From the NCBI GenBank assembly GCA_027943335.1, contig BSBK01002934.1, positions 232,557-296,556 of the forward strand: 64,000 nucleotides of DNA. Direction: 5' to 3'. A model generated the notes under the pieces. It ran no database searches, had not been told where the DNA came from, and saw only the letters and a list, made by a program, of their open reading frames with translations. The stretch comes from Chamaecyparis obtusa. Lineage: Eukaryota; Streptophyta; Pinopsida; Cupressales; Cupressaceae. The position numbers and the translations under genes were made by a program. Positions 11,722 through 23,939 of the stretch are shown here, piece by piece (position 1 is the stretch's first letter; each line of letters starts with the position of its first letter).

Positions 11722-14108
11722 TTCTACCTTAGTTAGTGGAAGAATACAAGGATAAATTATGTTTTGAAGTTTATACTGATGTTTGTATCATAAGTGTTGT
11801 GGAACATAGAACTGAGTGGTTACCACCTATGGGCTATGAGATGAAAATAGATGAAGCCACTATTAAAATAAAAGGATTATTGGAGAAACTATTTGATAGA
11901 AGTTCAAACTGGTTTGGAACTTATGAAGAAGTTAAGGAGAAAATAAGAGAAGGTATATTGATACATAAAATAATTAGAAAAACAAGTAAAATGATAAGTG
12001 CATTATCTAAGAGTTGATGTTGAAGATGAAGAAGTTTTGACCCTTTAGAAATAAAGGGGAAGAAAATAAAAGTAAAGAAAGAAACCCCTATCCTAGCTAG
12101 TGTAAGACCATCTACGACATCTACCTATACACTGAGAGAAAAGAAGAAAGTAGTAGAATCTATGAAAACAAAAACCTATGTTAGAGAAAATAAGGCTACT
12201 AGAAGGCCAAGAAGAAAATTGAAGTTGCTAAAAGAGAGTGATACTGAGTCGGATGACTTATCACAATTTAAGGTTGCACCAAGAAAAAAGATGAAAATTC
12301 TTAAAGATTTTCTCAAGACACTTGAAAGGTTTGGTGGACTTAAAGTCATGCAATAGTTAAAGTATGACACAAGGACTAATGAGGAGAAGGATAAGATTGA
12401 AGAGATGGTCATTACCACATTGCATAAGTTTATAATGATACCAGTTGAAGTGGCACAATACCTTGAAAATAGATGCAAGATGACAATATGCTCTTGCTAC
12501 TAAAAAAGAAATGAGAGAAGGTGACTTGAAATCTCTATTCCAGACCGAAAAAGAAGAGGATTAAAAGATACATTAAAATAATATTTGAAAATATTTCTAG
12601 TAAAGGGTGGAGCTTTGAGCATTATGGTCGATCAATCGGAAGAAGTACAAAAAGACACCAATGATCTCTAAAGAAAGATATTTTCTAAAGATCAACTAAA
12701 AATTGGAGTTAAAATACAAGAGGATACATCCAAACCATTGGATTAATAAATAAAAAAAAAAGAATTCATCATAGAAGACATAACCAAACAAGATCTGTAT
12801 GGAATAATCTAAGATGATGAAAATGTCATGGAAACCAAGGCCATAGAGATGGAAGCTATGGATGTAGATGATTCTGAAAAGGCTAGATTATTGGAAAAAT
12901 ATCCTATCATTGTTCAAGTATTAAATTTTCTGGAGATAGAGGTAACACGTGATGCACCTACCATAGTTGAGGTCCCTACCGAGCTAGCCAAAGATACTAT
13001 AATGAGACTGAGTAAACTACAAAAACTAAATCTACTCAAGGTTAGAATGAAGAAGTGATGACCTCCACCAAGGCTACTGGACAACATCAAGAACAAAACA
13101 AAGAGAAAGAAAAGATAGAAGAGAAGAAGGAAGAAACAAAACAAGAAGAAAAAAAGAAAGAAAAAGAAGATAAAACCAAAGATACATCTACTCAATCAGA
13201 TGCAAAGAAGGCATCTACCTCTAACAGAAAGTCAAAGAAGAGAAAATATGAGAAATAAGTTGACATAAGTGAAGTAATTGCTATACTGAAGGTAGATTAC
13301 TTAACAATAAGCCCTAAGGAACTCTCTGAGTTTGATGATTTATTGAAGAGGAAAGTTGCCCAAGATAATCTTATAGCTAAGAAGTAGAAAAGAGATATTT
13401 TGGAGAAGATTAAAAATATTTTGAATGAAATTATACTTGAGGCATCAATAAATGAGAAAGAAGATATATACAATCAGTTGAGAGAACTTGACAGACAGAT
13501 TAATCAACCATGAAATGAATCTACTGAATTTATGTTGAAAGTTCACAAGAAAGACATGGAGACAAAGGTGATTGAAGAATTTCTTCAATCAGTTGCTTTA
13601 GACAAGGTAACTCTTTCAGATTTAATTAATGAATTGGAACATGAACTGCAATCTATTCTTTCATTATTTCAAAATATTTGTTTGATGTCTTATTTTACAC
13701 AGGAGATAAAAGAAAAAGACAATAATGAGGAAAAAGAGTTCACCGAGGAATTATTTAAGATTTCTACTGAGCCTAAATCAATAACCAAATATTATGAGAA
13801 GCTAAAGCACTTGATGGGAGTCCAATTTGAGTTGATAAAGGAGGAAAATCTTATCAGGATGGATCTACTAGAACTCCAATCAATTTTGATCCCAAACATA
13901 GAATCACTGCAGAAACAAATTTGAAAGGCTAAAGATCTAGTTAGCATGCCAGACACAAGTGCTATGGATAGTATGGTAAGTCTTACAAGAGATATAAGAG
14001 AGAAGATAATAGTGTTGTAAACACTGAAGGAAACTTAGAAGGAATCATTCAAGGATGCACAGGAGAAGTTCAAAAGCATTTTTGATAGGATCCCCACACT
14101 GGATAAGT
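11722..14108 (+). pseudogene. ORF2 of element A, central and C-terminal part
   Basis: Resumes ORF2 after solo LTR 2 with VEEYKDKLCFEVYTD, matching VEDYKDDICFMVDCD in element C, followed by PPMGYEMKIDEATIKIKGLL (PLPYEVNIDETKDIIEAL in C). Then come a Lys-rich stretch (12160-12300), very Lys/Glu-rich low-complexity sequence (13060-13250) and C-terminal coiled-coil segments (13530-13924). Several frameshifts and stops separate these. The order of segments is the same as in C, so the whole ORF2 was once present. Confidence 0.6.
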
Positions 14109-14411
14109 AGTAAGTAAATATTTTGGCATTTTTGTAAAACATGGGGGAATATATATAAGATTTTGTAGATTTTGTTTTACCAACAAGGGGGAATAGATAT
14201 ATAAGGGGAAATATATAGGAAAGAATAAGTATGCAAAAAATGATAATATTAGGAATATAGTATGGAGATGTACCAGAGATATTACTTTAGGGGGAGTAAT
14301 ATGTTTACCAATGAAGAAGAATGAACAAGGATAAAATTTTAATTTTTTTGATGACTTTGAAGTTTCTTAAGTTTTTAAAAAACATATCAAACTAATGCCA
14401 AAAGGGGAGAT
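14109..14411 (+). other. 3' untranslated region of element A with repeated polypurine motifs
   Basis: No gene. It contains purine runs AAGGGGGAATAG (14184-14195) and TAGGGGGAGTAAT (about 14288-14300), and then the true tract AAAAGGGGAGAT (14400-14411) directly before the 3' LTR. The sequence upstream of the last one (CTAATGCC) is shared with element C. Confidence 0.6.
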
Positions 14412-15632
14412 TGATCGCCTAAGAATTGATTTTATTATCATTAGTTATGAGGCAGTTATAATATTTTTCATAGCCATTTGGTAAAGAAGAGAAAGTTATT
14501 TGGTAAAGGAAATTAGAAGATAGGGAATTTTGGAAAAGAAGAAGCAAGAATAGGCATCGAGAAAGGAAGAACTGAGCATCAAGAAACAAGTTATACTAAG
14601 TACCGAACTAAGAAGAGTAGGTAGTTACTGAGCTTAAAATAACATGTTACCCAGCAAAACAAACCTACATGTGAAGAATTTCTAAGTACATTGAACCTGG
14701 ACACTGAATATAAAATGGATTACTAATCTTGAGGAGATCATATAATAGAATATTGGATATTACAACATGATTATTACAAGGTGAGATTCGCTAATAAGAA
14801 TAAAAAATGGAATATGCATTGGAAGAGTAACCAATGCTAGCACCGCTTGATGACAAGATTCTAGAACTTCTAGTACCACTTCAAGAATTGTATATAAGTG
14901 GATCAGAGTATGAAGTTCAGTATCATGGTTGTGGTTCATATGAAAGCAATTGAAGATTGCATGTATGAAGAAGATTATTGAGAAGGTGATGAGCACTGAA
15001 GCCATCGAGTAATAAAGAAGTGAAAATAGATAAATATTGAGATCTACCTATTATTGAATTGTTAGTGTGAAAGATACATAGTATGAGGTAATGAGTTATT
15101 GAACACATAGAATCTGAATAGCATATGTTGATGCAAGTTTGACACACATTTTAGTATTACTAATCAAAGAGTAATCAGAATTTATAAAGTCTCTAAGCTG
15201 ACCAGATCCTAGCTGATCTTATTTGTAAATCCTTTAACCAGGTGTAATTCTTAGATTAGAATTATGAAATCTCTTAACAAAGTAGATTTATCAATCTTTA
15301 GACTCTTAACTAGGTTAATACTCTTAATAGGCTAAGCTATCAGAAATAGCTAAACATTGTACCTCTAACTGAGAAAACTTTATTTTGTAGTAGTGAAGTC
15401 TTGTGGGTGTCATCTCCACCATAGGTTTTATCCCCTAACAATGATTTTTGTGATACGAAATATTGTTTTTATGTGTTTATTATTACATGATCTATATATT
15501 TCATGTGATGCATGCAAATGTTAAGGAATCATTAAATGATTGTGAAGAAAATTTAAATAAGTTTAGAAGTATTTTACAGTACTGATTCAACCCTCCCCTC
15601 TTGGTACTTACCTTTACACAGCTAATCCAACA
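14412..15632 (+). repeat. 3' LTR of element A
   Basis: About 1.22 kb, beginning TGATCGCC directly after the polypurine tract and ending TCCAACA against UGT-like sequence. It carries the family U5 signature ACTGATTCAACCCTCCCCTC (15581-15600). The partner 5' LTR is not in the window. Confidence 0.75.
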
Positions 15633-15945
15633 GGGCCCAAACATTGCAGCACAACCAAAATATCACCAGCCTTTGAAGTTCAGTCATGTTCAAGTGATAA
15701 GCCATCTGGAATGGTTAAAAACCAAAAATTTAAACCCCTTTCTTGAATCTCATGGTCACGTGCAGAGCTACAACTTTAGAAGCTTCTTTTAAAAGTTGTT
15801 CCTCCATCTATTTAGTAGTAAAAAAAGTTATGAAAAATCCTATCATGGCCGGCAGCTCTCCAATATTCATCAGTGGATTTTAAGGACCTTGTGCATGACC
15901 TGACATGATTACTGTGTGCAAAGGAGCATCCATTTTTTCTAAACA
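15633..15945 (-). pseudogene. UGT pseudogene 1, 5' end of exon 1
   Basis: Aligns over its length with 59378-59690, the first exon of UGT pseudogene 3, on the same strand. Shared blocks include CCCTTTCTTGAATCT, AGGTTATGAAGAATCC-like sequence and the ATTACTGTGTGCAAA segment next to the start codon. It corresponds to roughly the first 100 residues of a UGT, including the sugar-acceptor side with the AQGHVNP region in the intact relative. In-frame stops and indels are present. Element A cut it on the left (15632) and element B lies immediately on the right (15951), at the position of the former 5' leader. Confidence 0.75.
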
Positions 15946-15950
15946 ATTTT

Positions 15951-16937
15951 TGTTGGCAATTTGGCCAAGGTATGTACATAGATGTTGTCATTATGGAAAC
16001 ATATGTTCCCTATGAAGATTGCATAAGCTGGAAAGAAAGTATGGAAGATCGCAAACTAAAATTGTCTAAGTATGAAACATTGTTTTTGATAGAGCACCCG
16101 ATATAGTTTGTTTGGCGATGTTCACTAGAACATGATCAGAGTTTGCGTAGTTGAACATAGACTCTATGGTGTCTAAGGATACTCCATCTTAGTGTGCAAA
16201 AGAGTATGGATAGTATGGACAAAGTTATGATTATTTTACCAATGACAGAGTACAGTTGATAGAGCAGTTTTGAAGACATAACTAGTAAATGAATTAAGGG
16301 ATTATTTTGCTTGTCAAAATAATGACATAATATTATAAAGAGATGACATCCTAGATGTTTACTCTTGGATAAAGATATACAAGCTGACAAGAGAAAGATA
16401 TTATGTTTGTATCTTGTATAAATAAAGATGTACTAAACATACTTGAAATGTAACATGAAATATATGTAACTTGTGATAGCAGCAAAAGTTGTTGATGCGA
16501 AGTTGTAAGCAGTACCATATTGTAATTAGTAAAAATTTGTATTACTTTCTTGGGTAGTGAGCTCATCTAGTAATCAGGTTTTGTATCTACAACTCCTAAT
16601 AGGGTTGAGGCTTCTAACAAGGCCTATAGTCCCTTAACCAGGACTGATAAACTATATGATTGTAAGAGGCTCCTAATAGGGTCAGCATCCTTAAGTAGAT
16701 ATCTTTTGATTACTAGATCTTTTTGGGTACCATCCCTACCAAGGTTTTCCCTTGGCCAGGGTTTCTTTGAGAACATATCATGTGTTATGAGTTCTTTACA
16801 TTTACTGTTATGTATGCTATTTAGTTTCTTATGCTTTGTATGCACTAAAGTAATCTGTTATATCCATAAGTGGGCAAAAGTAAAAGTTTGTGAAATACTG
16901 ATTCACCCCCCCCTCTCAGTATTTCCTATTTCTAACA
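15951..16937 (+). repeat. 5' LTR of element B
   Basis: 987 bp from TGTTGGCAATTTGG to CTAACA. It is about 49 bp longer than the 3' LTR because a block near 16160-16210 is absent from the latter. A TATA-like TATAAATAAAG occurs at about 16417. The U5 end has the family signature CTGATTCACCCCCCCCTCTC. Confidence 0.9.
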
Positions 16938-16939
16938 AT

Positions 16940-16951
16940 TGGTATCAGAGC
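16940..16951 (+). other. Primer-binding site of element B (tRNA-iMet)
   Basis: TGGTATCAGAGC two bases after the 5' LTR, the standard complement to the 3' end of plant initiator tRNA-Met. Confidence 0.92.
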
Positions 16952-17008
16952 ATAGTTACTCGGAGAAGAAACATTCAAGGAAAGTCTAGCAGCTTGAGTA
17001 AGATCTCT

Positions 17009-18259
17009 ATGGATATGGATCAATTACATAAGAATCTTGAATAAGCTCTTGACCAAATTGATATGCTTACTGATGAAAGAAAAACTTTGAAAAGAAAGTA
17101 TGATGATGGAAAGAATCTTATTGAAAAATTGAAAGGTAAGATAGAAGATCTGAAATCTGAGAAGGAATCTGAAATTCTTGTTGAAGATTGTGATAATTTA
17201 GAAAAAGAAAATGTGATCCTTAAACATGAATTGAAGATCGCAAATCTAAAGCTTAGCTTGAAAGATGGAAATGAAAATTTAAGATCTGAGAATGAAAACT
17301 TAAAGAATGAGAATGAAGATCTGAAATCTAAACTTGGCAAGGTAACATCCAAATTTGATAAAGTCAAATTGTAGTATGATGAACTTGAGAAATACAACAA
17401 AATTGTGAAAGGTGAATTGCCTCAATCCAAACAACAACTTGAGAGGCTATATTCAAATAGTGAAAAGATTGATAAGCAAGTATCTTATGGAAAACCATTC
17501 TATGACAAAACTAGTCTTGGATTTAACATATTGAAGATAGTTAGTCAAAGCAAGAAACCAGATCTGAATGAATGTGAAAGCAGTGAAGAAAAGAAGTTAG
17601 ATGAGAGAAAATCAAGAAGAACCACCGAAGCAAGATGAATCATCCAAAGGTATGCAAAGAGAATTCAAAGGTAGATGTTTTTCTTGTAATACTATTGGTC
17701 ATATGAAGAGAGATTGTATAGGTAAACAATTCAAATCTCTTAATGGTTATTGTTATAATTGTCATGGTTTTGGACATAGAGCTATTGAATGTAGAAGATC
17801 TAAAGTTATTGAGAATAATTACAATAGAAGAATGCCTAGAAATACTAACAATGTAGATAGAGATAAATTGAAGACATGAAAAGAGGAAATGGAATAGTAT
17901 GTTTCAGATGCAACAAAATTGGACATATTGCTAGAAATTGCAGGACACAAATCAATTAGCAAACACCTAGATATGGAACCAATGGAATCAGTTGTCAGAT
18001 ATGTAACAAGATTGGACACACAACAAGATTTTGCAAAATGAACAATGGAGGTTATCATCATAACCCTAACCCTAGAAACTATGCAAGAAGGAATGAAAAT
18101 GCAGGAAATGAAGAGAAAGGTTGTTGTAGCAATGAAGGTGAAGTAAAATTTGTTAAAGGCATAGATCAAGGAGGTATATTTAGCATTGAAGGTAATCAGG
18201 AAGGTAATGTATCTAATGGTAAGAATGAGTATTTACTTAACCCTTCTTTAAGCACTTAA
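17009..18259 (+). pseudogene. ORF1 of element B: coiled coil with four CCHC zinc knuckles
   Basis: Starts at ATG 17009. The first 200 residues form a near-continuous Glu/Lys/Leu coiled coil, including the repeat NENLRSENENLKNENEDLK (about 17268-17325). Four zinc knuckles follow: CFSCNTIGHMKRDC, CYNCHGFGHRAIEC, CFRCNKIGHIARNC and CQICNKIGHTTRFC. In-frame TAA at about 17041 and TAG near 17374, plus frame changes near 17610 and 17876, disable it. The architecture suggests a Gag-like RNA-binding structural protein, but the usual Copia UBN2 Gag domain is not evident. Confidence 0.75.
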
Positions 18260-18695
18260 ATTATGTAAGTTTCTGTAGTTTAGGAACTTAGAATTAGTAT
18301 AGAATTAGATTTTGAATGAGTTAAGTTTTGTGTAGTTAGATGAAGGTTTTTTATGTTATACTAATGCTATGGTTAAGTGTGAAAAAATTAATATTGTGTT
18401 TTGCAAGGTCGCAAGAAGATTTATGGTTGCAAGTTTACAGGATCAACTTTTTGGCATTTTAGCAGCAAAATAATTGAATGCAATGTCAAATCGAGTAAAT
18501 GCTAAGTAATAAAAGATTGAAATCAAATTTATTATGATTATCAAGCAATTAGAAGTGATTTGGAAGTGAAGAAAGAAGTTTGGAAGCAATTTGCAGAAGT
18601 TTGAAGCACCGATCTAGTGAAAGCCCTAATTTTGTGAATTTAAGGTATTTATCTGGCTAAGATCTTGAATTAGCTTAAAGTAATCAGATATAATC
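18260..18695 (+). other. Spacer and leader between ORF1 and ORF2 of element B
   Basis: No ORF of note. AT-rich sequence ends just before ATG 18696. The equivalent spacer is present in elements A, C and D. Confidence 0.6.
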
Positions 18696-21600
18696 ATGGA
18701 TGTATCATTGATTCCCAACATTAAGGATAAGAATAGACCTAGAACTAAGAAACATCTAGTTGAACCCTTAGAAAGATATGGTAGTTTAGCCCTATCATCC
18801 GTACCAGACAGAGTTCTTCATTTAGAGAATGTTAAAAGTTATCTTGGATGCAAGTATGAAACCCTAAGGGAGAGTGATTTTAATGGTGAATATAAGAAAT
18901 TGTACAACTCAGATATGTCAGTGAAACAAGGTTATGAACATCTAGAAAATAATGAAATCATTGAGTACTCTATGAAATATGAATTTGATGATGAGGAGTG
19001 TACTAAGATAATTTTGAGTAGGATACATAATGGTAAATTTTGGTTAGAAGACAGAGTTATATACATAACTACAGACCTAATTCATGATGTGACTGGATTA
19101 TCAAAAGTTGGTGGAATTCCACTAAATGAGAAAAACATGAGAAAGATTGTGATTGAAAACACTGGTTCAGTATACAATGGCAGAGGTATAGTCATTTGTT
19201 AGATTAAGCAAGATGATGTAAAATAATTGTGTAAGATTTTGACAACAAAGTTGTGTGGAAGCTTTAGAGAAGATGATATGCTAGCAGGTATGGTACACAT
19301 TGCTTATTTGATGTGTGTGGAGAAGAAGCCTATGGATATGTGGGAAATTCTAAGAATTACAGTTGTTTGAAATTTTGGAAAAGATAAAGAAAGCTAAATA
19401 CACTCACTTTAGATTTTCCTATTGGTTACTTGCATGTTCTTCCACTTGCTAAGAAGATTTCCTTACACTATTGAATGGAATGATGGTGAGAATACTATGG
19501 CAAGAATCAATAAAGTTTACATGAAACATCTTATTGAGAAGGTTAATGACAGTGTAAAGTTAGTGTTGAAAACTTTTCAGAACATTATGGTAAATAGATC
19601 AAGAATTCCTCCATCCCTAGTTGAGAAATACAAAGATGATATATGTTTTATGGTTGATACTAATTTCACTTACATTGAGGCAATAGAACCTAGACATAAA
19701 TTCATAGACCCTCTTGGCTATGAAATATCTAAAGTTGAAATAGAAGGATATGTTAGTATATTGTTGAAAAGTAAAGTTGATGCTCATAGCAACAGATTTG
19801 CAACATGGGTATGTGCAAGATCATGAGGGGCCAAAAAGTGGCGATGTCAATTCAAAACTTTGACAATGTAGTTGATGACTTTTTTTTCACCTAAATTTGA
19901 TAAAATGAAAAGGGTATCTTAAGGAGATTATCAGCTTTCTACCAATATAATTGTTGTCAAATTTTGAATTCGGTAAGTAATTATTAATTATTTTCTAATT
20001 GAGCTACCTCTAAAGTGCTGATTTATATACTGATTGAAAAATGACTATAACTTTCAGATGGTATAAATTTTTTGAAATCCAAAAAATGCATCACATTCTA
20101 TGCTCCACCTACTATAAGGAAAAAAATATAAAAATTGAATTTTGTAAAGTTTTGAATGAGTTAAGGTGGTCAGACACAAGATTTTTTTTATTCTAAAAAT
20201 GTTGTAGAAAAAAATTCATTATTAATTATATTTTTGGAATAAAATTACACAAAAATATGCATCACATCCAAGCATGAGTCTACTACTTATATATAAAATC
20301 TTATATAAAAATATTATCATTTGATTATGATTAAGGTGGTCAGACATACACCTACTTCTTATTTTTTTCTTGAAATTTTGGTACTACTGCATTGAAATCT
20401 ATACTTTTCAACAATCATACTAATTTTTTCTCAAAAAAGGCCTAGTAGTTTAGAAACTAGATTCAATTTTCTATAGATTCTATTCTTACAACTTTTTGAT
20501 ATTAGGCTCATAGCTAGTTGAAATTTTCACATCAAGTTGACTAACCCTGATTTGCTGATTTTTCATTGCCACTTAAGGGCATAGTTTGGCCCCTCATGAT
20601 CTTGCACATACCCACATATGATGAAAACTTTGATTCAGCAAGGAAACTTAAGGAAGAAAAATAATCAAAGAAGAGAGTGGAGTCTACAATAAAGAAAATT
20701 CTAAAAGAATCAAGTATGAGTGAGTAGGAATTTGATATTGCAAGAAAGACTGCAAAAGTAATAAGGCAAAGTGAGATACTATCAGTCCCACCTTTGGCAT
20801 CTAGTGCAAAACCTATTCAAGTTAAGGTAAATGTTGAAGAACCTGTGAAGGAACAAGAAATTAGTCAAACAGAGAAAACCTTTTCTTCAACACCAAGAAA
20901 AAGAATGAAGGCAAGTGCTTCAGGATCGGGTAAAAGACATAAAAGAATTGTTCCACGAGTACCTAGAAGAGTTGCAGAGTTAAACGATGATGAAGTGACA
21001 ATAAAGAAGAAATTATGGAAACCAAGGATAGAAAGAGTTAATGAAGATATAATGCAGCATGGAGACTTTACCAAAATGAACAAATACTATGATTTATATG
21101 GATCCTCTAATAGATTACATCTTGAGAATGCAATGGTCACTCATATGATTTTGACAAACAAGAAATTTGATACTATTCATGGAAAGATACCAGAAGATTT
21201 GTACAAGAGACTTGTGAGAAGGAAGATGAGAACACAAGAAGAAGATACTAAAATGAGAGAGAATGTGATTAGATAGTTCTATGAGATAAGAGATGATGAC
21301 CACCTTAAACAGATCCTCAAGCCACTTGAAACCCTATTAAGAACCAAAAGAAGAATTATACAAATAACGGGAGGTGAGTATGAACAAGTGAAGACTAAAA
21401 CTGAATAGGTAGTTGTACAAGTGCTAGCAAACTTGGTAGTAGGAAAAGATAGCAAAGATCAATCAGTTGATGAACCAGTAGAGAAACAGAGTTCAGAACA
21501 AGTAGAGGCAGCAGCAGAGGTAGTTGAAGTTGAATATATTCCCTCTTCTTTTATAAACATTGGCACAGAATCTATGGACATTGAAGGAACAAAAGTTACT

Positions 21601-22393
21601 TTAGATTCATATGATGCAGTACTCAATAGTTTGGACAACATTGTTGACAATTTGGATATGGGAGAGAAAGAAAAGAGTATTGAAATAGAGACTAGTCGAA
21701 CTAAAGTGCAAATGGAAATAGAGGCCCATACACCTATTGAACCACAAGAAGACATCAGTCTTACTCCTAAAACTGGAAAGGAGAAAGGAATAGGAATATT
21801 AATTGAAGATTTGAGCAAGGAAGTTGATGACGATGATCAATTAGAGTTGATCACTTCTTTGAGAAAAATTATTGGAAAGAACAAGAAAGTTAAGAATTTG
21901 GAAGGTTGTTTGAAAGATTTGACTGAGAAGCTACAAAGTGTTATATCTATAAAAGTCTTTGATTCAGATCCACTTGAAAGAGAAAAGATGGTAATTAAAT
22001 CTTTTGATGTTGAGTTCACTAATTTGACTAATATTGCTAAGGTTAAGGCTCAAGTAGCTTATGAAGCTGAGATGTTGCAGAATATAAGTCAGAATATCAA
22101 AAATGACATTGACAACCTTGACAGACACATTAAGAACTTAAGGAAACATCTTGAGAGAGCATGTCTCAATCAAGTTGACTATAATAAAAGAGCAGCTAGA
22201 AGAATGTCTTACTGCTAAGACATCATTTCAGAAGTTCAATTTTGAATCCCTTCAAGCCTGTCAGATTGCAGCATACGGATTGAGTACTTTACTCAATGTA
22301 GAAGAATCAATAGAGAAGGCATGGGAGAAAGATTTTGAGACTTGGAAGATAGATTTTGCAGAATGTGTTGCAAGCCTACTGGCTTTGCAATAA
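18696..22393 (+). pseudogene. ORF2 of element B, split by a DNA transposon
   Basis: Starts at ATG 18696. The N-terminal domain contains GKFWLEDRVIYITTDLIHDVTGL, the same pattern as in C and D. The VEKYKDDICFMVD motif and a PLGYEI motif follow near 19620-19740. The frame is then interrupted by the inverted-repeat element 19807-20613. It resumes with a basic segment, the conserved PRIERVNEDI..HGDFTKMNKYYDLYG domain (21016-21110), an acidic linker, and C-terminal coiled coils to 22393. Stops at 19200, 21274 and 21406 and frame changes near 19370 and 22200 disable it. The cellular role is unknown. Confidence 0.7.
19807..20613. mobile_element. Non-autonomous inverted-repeat DNA transposon in ORF2 of B
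   Basis: 807 bp bounded by perfect 29-bp terminal inverted repeats that begin GGGTATGTGCAAGATCATGA. Weaker similarity continues inward after a 12-bp indel (AAGTGGC..ATG). Both flanks carry ACAT, consistent with a 4-bp target duplication; excision with one ACAT restores the ORF2 segment FATYDE, which aligns with FGTYNE in element C. The interior is AT-rich, has no ORF, and holds two copies of AAGGTGGTCAGACA (about 20163 and 20333). I leave the superfamily open because GGG...CCC ends with a 4-bp duplication do not fit hAT, Mutator or CACTA cleanly. Confidence 0.85.
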
Positions 22394-22695
22394 GACAGTA
22401 AGGTAAAATTTTTGACACAATTTTGTATATCCCTTTCCACTCTTTATTTTGTCATTATTGTCAAAGGGGGAGAGATACTTAGAAAATTGTCTATATATGA
22501 TAAGGAAGGATACTCATATGGGGAGTTTTATGGATTATTATGAAGTGTTATAGATTATGTGTATATTTTGATGAGATATAAGGATAGTATACTTATTTTA
22601 TACTATGGCCACAATTTTGATACAAATTTTGAGATTTTGACTTGTACACTTAGCCAATTTTCTCATATGTTGCCACCAATGACAAAGGGGGAGAT
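22394..22695 (+). other. 3' region of element B with two polypurine motifs
   Basis: Non-coding. A first purine motif AAAGGGGGAGAGAT (22463-22476) occurs shortly after the end of ORF2. The second, AAAGGGGGAGAT (22684-22695), directly precedes the 3' LTR and is the functional tract by position. Element C has the same paired arrangement. Confidence 0.7.
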
Positions 22696-23633
22696 TATTG
22701 GCAATTTGGCTGAGGTATGTACATAGATGTTGTCATTATGGAAACATATGTTCCCTATGAAGATCACATAAGCTGGAAAGTAAGTATGGAAGATCGCAGA
22801 CTAAAATTGTCTAAGTATGAAACAGTGTTTTTGATAGAGCACCCAATACAGTTTGTTTTGGTGATGTTCACTGGAGCATGATCAGAGTTTGTGTAGTTGA
22901 ACATAGATAGTATGGACAAATTTATGATTGTTTTACTGATGACAGAGTATAGCCGACAAAGCAATTTTGAAGACAAAAATAGTAAATGAATTAAGGGATT
23001 ATTTTTCTTGTCAAAATAATGACTTAATGTTATAAAGAGATGACATCCTAGATGTTTACTCTTGGATAAAGATATGCAAGCCAACAAGAGAAAGATATTA
23101 TGTTTGTATCTTGTATAAATAAAGATGTACTAAACATACTTGAAATGTAACATGAAATATATGTAACTTGTGATAGCAGCAAAAGTTGTTGATGCGAAGT
23201 TGTAAGCAGTACCATATTGTAATCAGTAAACATTTGTATTACATGTTTGGGCAGTGAGCTCATCTGGTAATCAGGTTTTGTATCTACAACTCCTAACAGG
23301 GTTGAGGCTTCTAACAAGGCCTATAGTCCCTTAACCAGGACTGATAGACTATTTGATTGTAACAGGCTCCTAACAAGGTCAACATCCTTAACTGGATATC
23401 TTTTGATTAGTGGATCTTTGTGGGTACCATCCCTACTGAGGTTTTCCCTTGGCCAGGGTTTCTTTGAGAAAATATCATGTGTTATGAGTTCTTTACATTT
23501 ACTTTTATGTATGCTATTTATTTTTTTATGCTTTGTATGCACTAAAGTAATCTATTATATCCATAAGTGGGCAAAAGTAAATGTTTGTGAAATACTGATT
23601 CACCCCCCCTCTCAGTATTTCCTATTTCTAACA
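22696..23633 (+). repeat. 3' LTR of element B
   Basis: 938 bp, closely similar to 15951-16937 apart from a roughly 49-bp deletion and scattered substitutions. It starts TATTGG instead of TGTTGG, so the terminal dinucleotide is mutated, and ends CTAACA. Confidence 0.88.
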
Positions 23634-23939
23634 ATGTCATCTCTTTGGTTATTTTCTATATAGTTATTTGGTATAATGATCACATAATTAATATATAATA
23701 GTTTATTATAACTCTATGTGAGACCACATGGTTAGGCCTAACCAGCACGACACTAGATGCACATCCAGCATGTCATGGTTGTGTGTGCAACTTTCCTGTC
23801 AAACTTTGACCATTCCCTTACAATCTATAATCTCTGAGTTTTTGAGAAGATAGATTATTTTAGAGAAAAGTAAATATCACAAAATTTATTTAAGATCACA
23901 CAATTAATATATAGTGATGATTATAACAACTTGGATAGA
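23634..23939. other. AT-rich spacer with one arm of an inverted repeat
   Basis: No gene. Bases about 23716-23905 match the reverse complement of 32993-33180, with shared blocks such as TTTTAGAGAAAAGTAAATATCA and the CATGxCATG..TTGTGT segment. Two related roughly 40-bp stretches with the core ATCACAxAATTAATATATA flank this arm at 23678 and 23891. Confidence 0.5.

Larger units (their letters stand above)
6637..15632 (+). mobile_element. Element A of the two-ORF pol-less LTR family, 5' end missing
   Basis: Degenerate member of the family best seen in element C (24368-31817). It has ORF1 (coiled coil and zinc knuckles), ORF2, a polypurine tract and a 3' LTR. Two later solo LTRs split it at 7376-8216 and 10213-11716. 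Homology to family ORF1 starts at about 6640 without LTR or primer site. The simplest reading is that Gypsy element G inserted into A, placing the 5' end of A to the left of this window. Its 3' LTR ends at 15632, directly against UGT pseudogene sequence, so A inserted into a UGT gene copy. Confidence 0.7.
15951..23633 (+). mobile_element. Element B of the two-ORF pol-less LTR family
   Basis: An LTR pair (15951-16937 and 22696-23633), primer site TGGTATCAGAGC, ORF1, ORF2, and a polypurine tract before the 3' LTR. Total 7.7 kb including an 807-bp DNA transposon in ORF2. There is no protease, integrase, reverse transcriptase or RNase H. The bases next to the two ends differ (ATTTT on the left, ATGTC on the right), so no target duplication is visible; this may mean recombination between elements or local decay. 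It inserted at the 5' end of UGT pseudogene 1. Confidence 0.88.

Noticed and set aside
14412..15147. Minus-strand ORFs at 14760-15147
   Set aside because: They lie inside the 3' LTR of element A and overlap one another in different frames, without motifs.
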